A stretch of 64,000 nucleotides of DNA from Stomoxys calcitrans (lineage: Eukaryota; Arthropoda; Insecta; Diptera; Muscidae), in the NCBI RefSeq assembly GCF_963082655.1, contig NC_081553.1, positions 42,927,672 to 42,991,671 of the forward strand. Reading direction: 5' to 3'. This document shows positions 44,323-56,612 of this stretch, piece after piece. Below the pieces are notes generated by a model. That model saw only the letters and a list, made by a program, of their open reading frames with translations, ran no database searches and was not told where the DNA came from. The translations under genes were made by a program, and so were the position numbers. The number at the start of each line of letters is the position of its first letter. Position 1 is the stretch's first letter.

Positions 44323-44928
44323 CGATGTTATTGGAAATAGTGTCAATTGTTGTTTCTTCTTCGTCATCGTTTACTCCATTACCCAACACTAGGTTGGCGA
44401 GGTCTTTGGTGTGTCCTTGTCATCTCAAGATTCTAAGATCTTAAGCCGCTCCAGTGGATCATTCCCATAGGTGTGAAATAATATCGTATCCACTACCGCC
44501 TATTTTGCTTAGTCATTCATTCTGCTTTCGTTTAATTACCCTCTGTATGTATATTTTTTGCTCTCTAAATAAATATTTTAAACGTTTTACTATGAGACCC
44601 ATACAATGTTACAATAAAATGGAATGAATCGCAAAGAGGCGAATCAACGTTAATGTACGCTTCGATTGCTATATGAGTATGAGGCCACCATCGTCAAGCG
44701 GTAGCAAAATATCATTCCTTCTTAATGATGATATGCGTAACTGAGGCGTTAAAGCCATCACTCATTGCCCGACTCACGTATTCAGCTATAAAATGGATTT
44801 ACTCGTACAATCAGTTGTTAGATATGGATTTCAATTTCGTTTCGTTAACCATGGTCGTATTGTGGGATAGGTGTTAACAGCTTTTCATAACGTTTCTTGG
44901 TTGGAGGTTCATTCATCATTGTTATGTT
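44323..44928. other. Unassigned intergenic sequence
   Basis: Nothing recognised. Confidence 0.5.
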
Positions 44929-46586
44929 TTTTATACCCACCACCGAAGGATGGGGGTATATTCATTTTGTCATTCCGTTTGCAACACATCGAAATATCCA
45001 TTTCCGACCCTATAAAGTATATATATTCTTGATCAGCGTGAAAATATAAGACCATCTAGACATGTCCGTCCGTCTGTCTGTTGAAATCACGCTACAGGCT
45101 TTAAAAATAGAGATATTGAGCTAAAATTTTGCACAGATTCCTTTTTTTTTTTTTGTTCATAAGCAGGTTAAGTTCGAAGATGGGCTATATCGGACTATAT
45201 CTTGATATAGCCCCCATATAGACCGATCCTCCGATTTAGGGTCTAAGGCCCATAAAAGCCACATTTATTATCCGATTTCGCTGAAATTTGGGACAGTGAG
45301 TTGTGTTAGGACTTTCGACTTCCTCTGTAAATTTGGCCCAGATCGGTTCAGATTTGGATATAGCTGCCATATAGACCGATCCTCCGATTTAGGGTCTAAG
45401 GCCCATAAAAGCCACATTTATTATTCGATTTTGCTGAAATTTGGGACAGTGAGTTGTGTTAGGCCTTTCGACTTCCTCTGTTAATTTGACCCAGATCGGT
45501 TCAGATTTGGATATAGCTTCCATATAGACCGATCCTCCGGTTTAGGGTCTTAGGCCCACAAAAGCCACATTTATTATCCGATTTTGATGAAATTCGTGAC
45601 AGTGCATTGTGTAAGGCCCATCGACATGCTACGTTAATTTGGCTCAGATCGGTACAGATTTGGATATAGCTGCCATATAGACCGATCCTCCGATTTATGG
45701 TGTTAGGTTCATAAAAGCCACATTTATTGTCCGATTTTGCTGAAATTTTGGACAGTGAGTTGTGTTAGGCCCTTCGACATCTTTCTTCAATTTGATCTAG
45801 ATCGGTTCAGATTTGAATATAGCTGCAATATACACCGATTTCTTGATTTATGGATTTGGGCCCATAAAATGCTCATTTATTGTCCGATGTCGCCGAAATT
45901 TAGGACAGTGAGTTAAGTTAAGCCCCTTGACATACTTCTGCAATATCGCACAGATCGGTCCAGAGTTGGATATAGCTGCCATATAGACCGATATCTAGAT
46001 TTTAAGTTTTGGGGCCATAAAAAACGCATTTATTGTCCGATGTCGCTGAAATTTGAGACAGTGAGTTTGGTTAGGCTCTTTGACGTCCTTCTTCAATTTT
46101 GCCCAGATCGGTCCAGATTTCAATATAGCTGTCATATAGACCGATCTCTCGATCTAAGGTTTTGGGCCCATGAAAGAGTCATTTATTTGGACAGTGTTAC
46201 AGTTACGCTCTTCGACACTTTTATGCAACTTGGCCCAAATCGGTCCAGATTTGGATATAGCTACCATGTAGACCGATATCTCGATTTAAAGTCTTTGGCC
46301 CATAAAAGGCGCATTTATAATCCGATTTCACTGAAATTTTACACAGTGACTTATGTTAGGCTTTTCGACATCCGTGTCGTATATGGTTCAGATCGGTTTA
46401 TTTTTAGATATTGCTAGTGTACTTATTAGTATTTGGTCCAAATCGGAACATAATTTGATATAACTGATATGGGACATAAGGTATGAAATTTTCACCGAAT
46501 TTTTATGAAAGGAGGTTAACATATATACCCAAGGTGGTGGGTATCCAAAGTTCGGCCCGGCCGAACTTAACGCCTTTTTACTTGTT
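44929..46586 (+). mobile_element. HINE-A element, full length
   Basis: 5' TTTTTTATACCCACCACCGAAGG; (TA)n and (GTCY)n tracts. Array units show CATATAGACC starting at about 45215, 45368, 45521 and 45673 (period 152-153). Subterminal repeat GGTGGGTATCC, perfect hairpin AAGTTCGGCC/GGCCGAACTT, then AACGCCTTTTTACTTG. Confidence 0.92.
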
Positions 46587-46857
46587 TTTTTTTTTTTGAT
46601 TTCTTTGCATAAAATGCTTTTCGCCGTCAGAGCTTAGATTTATGTTTATGAGAGCGCCGATTTTATTGCGCATTCACTCATTCGTTCATTTACTGGTCCG
46701 ATGAATTACAAACATTTTGATTTTAATGTGCCTCGTTTTGGCGCCATCTGTTATTGCGATATAATTTAGAGAAACTGTGAAGTATTGAGTTGATGTTTTA
46801 CTTAAAACGTGAGTACAAAGCTTTCAACATTTTACAAGTTTTGAAATTTATTGAGAA

Positions 46858-48420
46858 CTATCTGACCCGGGCGGTGGTGTGTTTTGGGGTTGGGCGTGTT
46901 TTGGGGAAGGGATGATGCTCGAAATACATGGTCCTACATTTGGATATCAAATTCGTATTCTACTCCCAAATACCTTTATTTGAGGCCCATATTGCGATTG
47001 TCAGTAAAAAATTGCTGTTTGTGGGGTATTTTGGGAAAGGGGTAGACCCCCAAAAATTTATCCCGAAAGTGGGTATCAATTCTTGCTCTACCCCCCAATA
47101 CCTTTCACTTAAGCTCCGCATTGACATGGTCGGTAAATATGCCCGATTTAGGGGCGTTTTGGGGATTGGGGTGCTCCCCCAAACGCTTAGCTCGGAAAAT
47201 AGGTCAGCAACGTGCTCTATTCTCATATATCTATATATCATTTATATGAACCCCATATTGCCATTGGCCTTAAAAGGGGATATCAAATTCGTTTTCTAAT
47301 CTCATTTAAACTCCTTATTGCAAAAGTCAGCAAATCTGTCCGGTTTGGGGTATTGCCCCTAAAAACTAAAAATATTTAGTTCCACTCTCTATAAGACCCA
47401 AATTGTCTTGGTGAGCAAATACGTCCTATTTGGGGGTTGTTATGGTGGTGGGAAGTCCCCTCGATAGTTAGTCCCTAATGTTGATATCAGATACGTGGTC
47501 TACTCCCATGTACCTTTAATTTGAGCCACATATTTCCATAGTCGGCAAACATGACCGGCTTGGGGGTGTTTTGGGGGATTGGCGGACACTCAGTGAGTTG
47601 GCCTTGAAAATAAATATCGAATTCGTGTTCTGCTCTAAAAACCCTCTTATTTGAGCCTCATATTGCAATAGTCAGCAAATACTTCCTATATTTGGCTCCA
47701 TCGACACTTTTCCCGAATACTGATATCAGATTCGTGCTTTACTCTCAAAGACCTTTCATTTGAGCCCCATATTGGTATGGTCGTAAATTTGTCCCCTTTG
47801 AGGGATTTTTTTGGGGAGAGGCGGCCTCCCAAACACTTGGTCCCATATTTGGATATCAGAAGCATTTCCTATGATTTGCTTTTATTTAAGCCCCATATTC
47901 CCATGGTCAGTAAATAAGTCCTGTTTGGGGGATATTTTGGGGAAGGGGGTGGACCCCCAGAAATGTAGTCCCACATTTGGATATTAGATTCGTATTCTAC
48001 TCTCAAATACCTTTCATTTGACTCCCATATTGCCATGGTCGGTAAATATATCCGATTTAGGGGTGTTTTGGGGCTTGGGATGGTCCCCCTAACATTTGGT
48101 CCGACAATTGGATATCAGATACGTTTTCTTATCCTAAATTCCTTTCATTTGAGACCCATATTGTCGTGATTGGTCTAAATTTATGTTTGGTACGTTTTAG
48201 GGTGGGGCGTCCCCCCTAGGTACCCTATCCGAAATTTGGAAAACAAATTTTTGTTTTTAAGGTACTATATGAGAGCACACAAAATTTCGCTTAAATCGCA
48301 CCACTCATCTCCGAGTTCTGGCGTTTCTGAAAATTAGGGTAAGGGGGAGGGTCCGGCCCCCTTCAGATATCAAAGGAACACACAAACAAACAAGCAAACC
48401 TACAAACAAACACAAATTGA
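46858..48420 (-). mobile_element. Non-autonomous Helitron, copy c, 3' part deleted
   Basis: Minus strand. It starts with the complement of the 3' end (CTATCTGACCCGGGC), which then jumps into the internal repeats. It runs to the 5' end (TTTGTTTGTAGGTTTGCTTG complement, AAATTGATTTTTATA), where it meets a HINE-B. The frames 46928-47299 (+) and 46960-47241 (-) are repeat artefacts. Confidence 0.85.
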
Positions 48421-49752
48421 TTTTTATACCCTCCACCATAGGATGGGGGTATACTAATTTCGTCATTCTGTTTGTAACTACTCGAAATATTTGTCTGAGA
48501 CCCCATAAAGTATATATATTCTTGATCGTCGCGACATTTTATGTCGATCTAGCCATGTCCGTCCGTCTGTCCGTCCGTCTGTCTGTCGAAAGCACGCTAA
48601 CTTCCGAAGGAGTAAAGCTAGCCTCTTGAAATTATGCACAAATACTTTTTATTAGTGTAGGTCGGTTGGTATTGTAAATGGGCCATATCGGTCCATGCTT
48701 TGATATAGCTGCCATATAAACCGATCTTGGGTCTTGACTTCTTGAGCCCCTAGAGTGCGCAATTCTTATCCGATTGGGATGAAATTTTGCACGACGTGTT
48801 TTGTTATGACATCCAACAACTGTGGTAAGTATGGTTAAAATCGGTCCATAACCTGATATAACTGCCATATAAACCGATCTTGGGTCTTGACTTCTTGAGC
48901 CTCTAGAAGGCGCAATTCTTATCCGATTGGAATGAAATTTTGCACGACGTGTTTTGTTATTATATCCAACAACTGTGCCAAGTATGGTTCAAATCGGTTC
49001 ATAACCTGATATAGCTGCCATATACACCGATCTGGGGTTTTGACTTCTTGAGCCTCTAGAGTGCGCAATTCTTATCCGATTGGAATGAAATTTTGCACGA
49101 CGTGTTTTGTTACGATATCCAACAACTGTGCCAAGTATGGTTCAAATCGGTCCATAACCTTATATAGCTGTCATATAAACCGATCTTGGGTCTTGACTTC
49201 TTGAGCCTCTAGAGAGCGCAATTCTTATCCAATTTGAATGAATTTTGGCACGTAGTATTTTGTTGTGATATTCAACAACTGTTCCCAATATGGTTCAAAT
49301 CGGTTCATAACCTGATATAGCTGCCATATAAACCGATCTGGGATCTTGACTTCTTGAGCCTCTAAAGGTCGCAATTATTATCCGATTTGCTTGAAATTTT
49401 GTACGACGGATTCCCTCATGACCATTAACATACGTGTTTATTATGGCCTGAATCGGTATATAGCCCGATACAGCTCCCATATAAATCGATCTCTCTATTT
49501 TACTTCTTGAGCCCACAAAGGGCGCAATTCTTATTCGAATTGGCTGACATTTTACACAGGTCTCCAACATATAATTTAATTGTGGTCCAAACCAGACCAT
49601 ATCTTGATATCGCTCTAATAGCAGAGCAAATCTTTTCTTATATCCTTTTTTTGCCTAAGAAGAGATGCCGGGAAAAGAACTCGACAAATGCTATCCATGG
49701 TGGAGGGTATATAAGATTCGGCCCGGCCGAACTTAGCACGCTTTTACTTGTT
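48421..49752 (+). mobile_element. HINE-B element, full length
   Basis: 5' TTTTTATACCCTCCACCATAGG, ATAAAGTATATATATTCTTG, (GTCY)n near 48558-48588, about six array units of 152-154 bp, then GGTGGAGGGTATATAAGATT, a perfect hairpin and TTAGCACGCTTTTACTTGTT. Confidence 0.92.
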
Positions 49753-50237
49753 CAATTTGGCTTAGTTCGGTCCAGATTTGGATATAGCTGTCATATAGAC
49801 TGATATCTCGATTTAAGGTTTTGGGGCCAAAAAAGGCGCATTTATAATCCGATTTCATCGATATTTAGTACAGTGAGTTGTGTCAGGCTCTTCGAATTTG
49901 TTCTGCAACTTGGCCCAAAGCGGTGCAGATTTGGATTTAGCAGCCTTATAGTCTTGGTTACATAAAAGGCGCATTTATAATTCGATTTCACTGAAATTTG
50001 ATACTGTGACTTATGTTAGGCTTTTCGACATCCGTGTCGTATATGGTTCAAATCGGTTTATTGAACAATAATTTGTATTTCCTAGTATTTGGTTCAAATC
50101 GGAACGTTTATCGATATAGCTGCTATGGGGCATAAGGTATGCATTTTTTATTTTGATGAAAGGTGGTTTACATATATACCCGAGGTGGTGGGTATCCAAA
50201 GTTCAGCCAGGCCGAACTTAACGCCTTTTTACTTGTT
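49753..50237 (+). mobile_element. HINE-A 3' part
   Basis: About two array units, then ACCCGAGGTGGTGGGTATCC, a slightly decayed hairpin and CGCCTTTTTACTTGT. Directly follows the preceding HINE-B. Confidence 0.82.
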
Positions 50238-51584
50238 ATATATCAGAAGATTGAAAATAGGCTATAAGTTGAAATGTCATTACCCACTAATATTCTACAA
50301 ATAATATTAGGGCTGCAATGTTTAAAAATTTCAATCAACATGTCGCATGCAACAAAATCTCCCCATTTTCCCCCGATACAAAGCCAATTTGTAGCAATTC
50401 ATCATGCAAGCAAATTTTATTTATCGAACATTTTGTTTTCGGCCAAAGATATAAAAATAACATCATGTCTGTTGCCAAGCCTTAGTAAACTCTTCACTAC
50501 ACCCTAAAAGTTTGCAACAAAATTCGAAACAAATTAGCGCTCCTCCCACTGTCACTTGCCAACACCAATCCCAAACACTGAAGGCAATTAATTAAACAAA
50601 ATGTTTTTTGGTAAAAATACTTCCTTTTTTCCTGCTAAAGTAAATGTCAAAGCATTTGTCATATGTCAAGAACACAGCAGACGACGTAGCACAAAAATTT
50701 AACATCAATGTGTGTGTGTTTTTTTTTAAGCGAAATAATTCCCTCCTTGCAACCCCTACCCTAGGGACTGCTACAAAGGATATGAAAGTAATTGCCATGG
50801 ATTTATTTTAGAGTCAAGACAAAATTAAGCAACGCATTTGCAAAAATCACTTGTAATGGCCGCCTAGGCCATGGTGGGCACAATTCAAACGTTGCCATGA
50901 CATTGCACTTCACTCCCTAGCCGATTTCGGCCTCATAGTGTGGGAGTCTTTGAAACCTTTGTTGAAATCTCAACTTCGTGAGGGAAGGAAGTAAAGAAAT
51001 CTGGCCCCCCCTCTAACTACCAAGTTCCAAATGCACCCAAGTTGTATCGTCGGCGTCGCCATTGTCGTCGTCGTTCACCCAAAACATCAAGTCATTGTCA
51101 ATGAGCTTTGCTTTGGGTGGGTTTGTTTGTTTCTTTGTTGCCTTTTGCTTGACAAATGCTAATGAGGAGGACATGTTAAATGTTATGTTGACAATTGTTA
51201 ACACAGCCACGACTGACCACGATGACAGCGGAAAAGTGACCACATAAATGAGTAGCATTTTTCATTTTCATTTCCAATTCCTTGGCAGAAAAAATTTTAC
51301 TTTCACAGTTGATAGAGGGACATTAGACCAGTTATTGCTGTGATTTTGGGAGAAAAAACAGGTTAAAAAAATTTGGAGGAAAAGAAAAACAAAAAAAAAA
51401 GGAAAAATTCCATACTCTAACCCAGTTGACAAAAGGCCACGACAGATAAAGCCATAGGACAGCAATATTTTGCCAAAGAAAACTAAAATCAAAATAAAAA
51501 AAAATTTAGTTTTAAAAGTATTTTCTTTAACAAAATTTAAAAATATTAGTAAAAAATTTTGACAAAAATACCTTGACCAAATAT
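50238..51584. other. Unassigned intergenic sequence
   Basis: Several short open frames without domains. No repeat family recognised. 51585-51697 has a small HINE scrap (TATCAGGCTATAGACCGATT). Confidence 0.5.
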
Positions 51585-51697
51585 CGTATCAGGCTATAGA
51601 CCGATTCCATGGTAAAGGTTTAGGTTTAATCGGTAGCAGACCTTGGAAGGTGCGTTCATTCGGAAGCCAGTCGGGACCATTGTGAACCCTAACTAGA

Positions 51698-52630
51698 ACA
51701 AGTAAAAGCGTGATAAGTTCGGCTGGGCCGAATCTTATATACCCTCCACCATGGATCGCATTTGTCGAGTTCTTTTCCCGACATCTTTTCTTAGGCAAAA
51801 AAAGGACAAAAGAAAAGATTTGCTATGCTATTACAAGGATATCAAGATATGGCCAGATGCGGACCACAATTAAATTGTATGTTGGAGACCTGTGTATGTC
51901 AGCCAATTCGAATAAGAATTGCGCACTTTGGGGGCTCAAGAAGTAAAATAGAGAGATCGATTTAAATGGAAGCTGTATCAGGCCATGATTCAGACCATAA
52001 TAAACACGTATGTTGATGGTGATGAGAGGATCCGTTGTACAAATTTTCAGGCAAATCGGATAATAATTGCGACCTCTAGGGTCGCAAAAACTCAAGACCC
52101 AGATCGGTCTATATGGCAGCTATAACAGGTTATGAACCGAGTTGAACCATACTTGGCACAGTTGTTGAAAATCATAATAAAATATGTCATGTAATATTTC
52201 TGCCAAATCGGATAGGAATTGCGCCCTCTAGAAGCTCGAGAAGTCAAGTCCCCAGGTCGGTTTATATGGCAGCTATATTAGGTTATCATCCGATTTAGAC
52301 CATACTTGGCACAGTTATTGGATATCATAAAAAATACTTTGTGCAAAATTTCATTCAAATCGGATAAGAATTGCGCCCTCTAGTGCCACAAGAAGTCAAG
52401 ACCCAAGATCGGTTTATATGGGAGCTATATCAGGTTATTGACCGATTTGAACCTCATTCAGCACAGTTATTGGAAGTTATAGCGAAACACGTCATGCAAA
52501 ATTTCATTCCAATCGGATAAGAATTGCGCCCTATAGAGGCTCAAGAAGTCAAGACCCAAGATCGGTTTATACAGCAGCTATATTAAAACATGGACCGATA
52601 TGGCCCATTTACAATCCCAACCGACCTACA
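51698..52630 (-). mobile_element. HINE-B element, 5' end missing
   Basis: Hairpin end at 51700-51740 and array units follow. It stops after GACCGATATGGCCCATTTAC without the (GACGG)n tract or terminal repeat. Confidence 0.82.
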
Positions 52631-52689
52631 AAATACAAGAAATATAGAAATACAATAGAAAGCAAGTGCCACTTGAGTGCTTTCCCGGA

Positions 52690-53150
52690 GTGCAAATCCA
52701 TACTCACTCAAGTATTCACATCTATCCACAGACTACTATCTCGCCATCGGCTTCGCACTGATTATTTCCTTTGATATGTTCAGAAGTTCGACAAAAGGCA
52801 CGTGTGCAAGATCGGTCAAAAAGCTGTTGACGTGGAGGATCCCCCCCAGACACACACTTCCGCCTTCTCATTTCCCAAAACACCGATGTGTCTGGGAACC
52901 CAGGCCAAGAAAATGACAAGGGCCCCAAACACTCCGCCTTGAGGGCCCCCATACTGTTCACATATATCATGAGTTTCGTAGGTGGAAGGTCCATCCGTCT
53001 AACTGACATACCGATGTCGGGCGCCCCCGCGAAACCCCCATTCCCATCCCTGACTCCATCCTGTAGCCGTCAGAGTAGAGCAAGGTCTCATGTAACTCAA
53101 AAGGTAGTCTGAAACCCTTCTCAGCCTACCTCCTGCATTTATAGCTTCCA
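52690..53150 (-). pseudogene. Decayed non-LTR retrotransposon, RNase H domain
   Basis: On the minus strand, split over frames, LYSDGYRMESGMGMGV (family form TDGSKxxxGxGxGV) lies near 53010-53075. LAWVPRHIGVLGNEKAE (family form WVPGHxGxxGNExAD) lies near 52855-52910. Frameshifts and replaced residues show it is inactive. Confidence 0.75.
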
Positions 53151-53189
53151 CCATGGAGTCATGTCCGCCTTCTCTTTCAGATTCGGACC

Positions 53190-53525
53190 ATACTTGGTTT
53201 AGATGTAAGAGGCCACAAAAGAAGTTATCGTGCAAAATTTCACCCACATTGAATAAAAATTCCTTATGGGAGAAAGGCAGAAATCAGAGCGCACGATTTC
53301 AGATGAATCGGAAAAGAATTGAGCCCCCTAGAGTCTCAAAAAGTCAACAACATTCATTGTGTAAAATATCAGCTTCATTGATAAGAATTCCCTCTAGAGG
53401 CTCAATGAGTAAAGTCGGAAACTGAGTTTATGTGGAATCTGTGTAAGGCAATGACTGATGAATGGGAGAATGAAAGAACAGAAGGAAAAAATGAATATAC
53501 CCCCATCCTTTGGTGGTGGGTATAA
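53190..53525 (-). mobile_element. HINE remnant
   Basis: Two or three decayed array units (TGCAAAATTTCACCCACATT, GAATCGGAAAAGAATTG), then the 5' end GAATATACCCCCATCCTTTGGTGGTGGGTA. Confidence 0.65.
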
Positions 53526-53852
53526 TAAAGCTTTTACGGGCTTCAGGCCCTTTATCGGGAGATCGGTCTATATGGCAGCTATATCCAAATATGGTCCGAT
53601 TTGGCCCGTTTAGGAACTTAACCAGCGTGCATCAAAAAGACGTATCTGTGCCAAATTTTACCTCAATATCTCAATTTTTGAAGCCTGTAGATGGATTACA
53701 ACAGACGGACGGACAGACACACGTAAATCGTTAAATCGTCATAGAATTTTACGACGATCCGAAATACTTTGTAGGGTCGGAAATTGATATTTCCATGAGT
53801 TGCAAACGGAATGACTAAATGAATATACCCCTATCCTGCGGTGGTGGGTATA
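53526..53852 (-). mobile_element. HINE-A-like short remnant
   Basis: One array unit, a short GACGGACGGACAG tract near 53703-53718, and the 5' end ATACCCCTATCCTGCGGTGG. It directly follows the previous one. Confidence 0.7.
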
Positions 53853-54592
53853 ATAAAGTTCTTAAGAAAGTTTTCTTTAAATAAAACTTTTGACTTTTTA
53901 CAAAAGTTTATAAGAGAAAAAATTTTTTTACTAAAAAATTTTACTACTACTACTAAATTTCCCAAGATCATTCCATTAAGGAACAGGAGATACTTCTAAA
54001 GTTTTACAAACATAAAATATCGAAACATTGTTTTAAACAAAATATTATAACGAAACAAAGTGTTTATTATATTTTACTAGCTGACCCGGGCCCGCTCCGC
54101 TGCGCCTTCTTTTACTTTATATGGAACAAACGTCTCTTTGGAATATTTATTTTCGACAATTAAAGATCTTTTAGTGAAATACCATGCTAACTTGACTAAC
54201 AGTTTAACAATATAAGTGCCTTTCACTCAAATACCTTTTATTTAAGCCCCATATTCCCATGGTCAGTAAATAAGTCCTGTTTTGGGGAAGGGATGGACTC
54301 CCAGAAACGTAGTCCAACATTTGGATATCAGATTCGCATTCTACTCGCAAATACCTTTAATTTGAGTCCCATATTGCCATGGTCGGTAAATATGTCCGAT
54401 TTAGGGGTGTTTTGGGGCTTGGGGTCCCCCCAGCACTTGGTCCGATAATCGGATATCAGATACGTTTTCTTATCCTAAATACCTTTCTTTTGAGTCCCAT
54501 ATTGTCGTGATTGGTGTAAATATATGTTTGGTAGGCTTTAGGGTGGGGCAGGCCCCCTAGGTACCCCATCCGAAATTTGGATACCAATTTTT

Positions 54593-56116
54593 AATACCCA
54601 CCACCGAAGGATGGGGGTATATTCATTTTGTCATTCCGTTTGCAACACATCGAAATATCCATTTCCGACCCTATAAAGTATATATATTCTTGATCAGCGT
54701 AAAAATCTAAGACGATCTAGACATGTCCGTCCGTCTGTCCGTCTGTCTGTTGAAATCACGCTACAGCCTTTAAAAATAGAGATATTGAGCTGAAACTTTG
54801 CACAGATTCTTTTTTCGTCCATAAGCAGGTTAAGTTCGAAGATGGGCTATATCGGACTATATCTTGATATAGCCCCCATATAGACCGATCGGCGGATGTA
54901 GGGTCTTAGGCCCATAAAAGCCACATTTATTATCCGTTTTTGCTGAAATTTGGGACAGTGAGTTGTGTTAGGCCCTTCGACATCCTCCGTCAATTTGGCT
55001 CAGATCGGTCCAGATTTGGATATAGCTGCCATATAGACCGATCATCCGATTTAGGGTCTTTGGCCCATAAAAGCCACATTTATTATCCAATTTCGCTGAA
55101 ATTTGGGACAGTGAGTTGCGTTAGGCCCTTCGACATCCTTCGTCAATTTGGCCCAGATCGGTCCAGATTTGGATATAGCTGCCATATAGACCGATATGCC
55201 AATTTAGGGTCTTAGGCCCATAAAAGCCACATTTATTATTCGATTTTGCTGAAATTTGGGACAGTGAGTTGTGTTATGCCCTTCAACATCCTCCATGAAT
55301 TTGGCTCAGATCGGTCTAGATTTGGATATAGCTGCCATATAGACCGATCATCCGATTTAGGGTCTAAGTCCCATAAAAGCCACATTTATTATCCGATCTT
55401 GCTGAAATTTGGGACAGTGAGTTGTGTTATGCCTTTCGACATCTTTCTTCAATTTGGCCCAGATCGGTTCAGATTTGGATATAGCTGACATATAGACCGA
55501 TTTCTTGATTTATGGTTTTGGGCCCATAAAATGCTTATATATTATACGATGTCGCCAAAATTTGGGACAGTGATTTAAGTTAAACCCCTTGACATACTTC
55601 TGCAATATTGCACAGATCGGTTCAGATTTGGATATAGCTGCCATATTGACCGATATCTACGTTTTAGGTTTTGGGGCCATAAAAGACGCATTTATTGTCC
55701 GATGTCGCTGAAATTTGAGACAGTGAGTTTGGTTAGGCTCTACGAAGTCCTTCTTCAATTTTGCCCAGATCGGTCGAGATTTGAATATAGCTGCCATATA
55801 GACCGATATCGCGATTTAAGGTCTTGGCCCCATAAAAGGCGCATTTATAATCCGATTTCACTGAAATTTGCCACAGTGACTTATGTTAGGCTTTTCGACA
55901 TCCGTGTCGTATATGGTTCAGATCGGTTTATTTTTAGATATAGCTAGTGTACTTTTAGTATTTGGTCTAAATCGGAACATATTTTGATATAACTGATATG
56001 GGACATAAGGTATGAAATTTCCACTGAATTTTGATGAAAGGTGGTTTACATATATTCCCGAGGTGGTGGGTATCCAAAGTTCGGCCCGGCCGAATTTAAC
56101 GCCTTTTTACTTGTTT
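54593..56116 (+). mobile_element. HINE-A element, full length, inside Helitron
   Basis: 5' TACCCACCACCGAAGGATGG, (GTCY)n near 54726-54751, about seven array units, GGTGGGTATCCAAAGTTCGG, hairpin, and CGCCTTTTTACTTGTTT. It lies in a T-run of the Helitron. Confidence 0.92.
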
Positions 56117-56162
56117 AATTTTAGGGTACTATATGAGGGCATTTTTAATCTTTGGGGTACTA

Positions 56163-56475
56163 TAGGAGGCCACCGTAGCGAAAGGTTAGCTTGTCCGCCT
56201 ATGACGCTGAGCGCCTGGGTTCGAATCCTGGCGAGACTATCAGAAAAAGTTTTCAGTGGTGGTTTTCCCCTCCTAATGCTGGCAACATTTCTGAGGTACT
56301 ATGCCATGTAAAACTTCTCTCCAAAGAGGTGTCGCTCTGCGGCTCGCCGTTCGGACTCGGCTATAAAAAGGAGGCCCCTAATCATTCAGCTTAAACTTGA
56401 ATCGGACTGCACGCATTGATATGTGAGAAGTTTGACCCTGCTCCTTAATGGAATGTTCATGGGCAAAATTAGCAA
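56163..56475 (+). mobile_element. tRNA-derived SINE, near full length
   Basis: Head with A box-like TAGCGAAAGGTTAGC and B box GGTTCGAATCC at 56218-56228; all body blocks through TTAATGGAATGTTCATGGGC. Confidence 0.88.
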
Positions 56476-56612
56476 TTTATATGAGAGCACACAAAATTTC
56501 GCTTAAATCGCACCACCCATCTCCGAGATCTGGCGTTTCTGAAAATTATGGTAAGGGGGAGGGTCCGCCCCCCCTTCAGATATCAAACAAACACAAATTG
56601 ATTTTTATATAT

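Larger units (their letters stand above)
54079..56612 (-). mobile_element. Non-autonomous Helitron, copy d, split by HINE-A and SINE
   Basis: 3' end CTAGCTGACCCGGGCCCGCT at 54079. Internal repeats run to 54592, then a HINE-A follows. The Helitron resumes at about 56117 (TTAGGGTACTATATGAGGGC). A SINE lies at 56163-56475, and the last part runs to AAATTGATTTTTATATATAA at about 56610. Confidence 0.88.

Noticed and set aside
44929..46586. Regularly spaced repeats as a CRISPR-like array
   Set aside because: Units are contiguous 153-bp tandem copies without unique spacers, in a eukaryotic transposon.
46928..47299. Overlapping frames on both strands
   Set aside because: Translation of Helitron internal repeats; both strands are open because of composition.
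52722..53009. Minus-strand frame of 95 codons
   Set aside because: It is the wrong frame across a frameshifted RNase H domain; the motif lies in the other frames.
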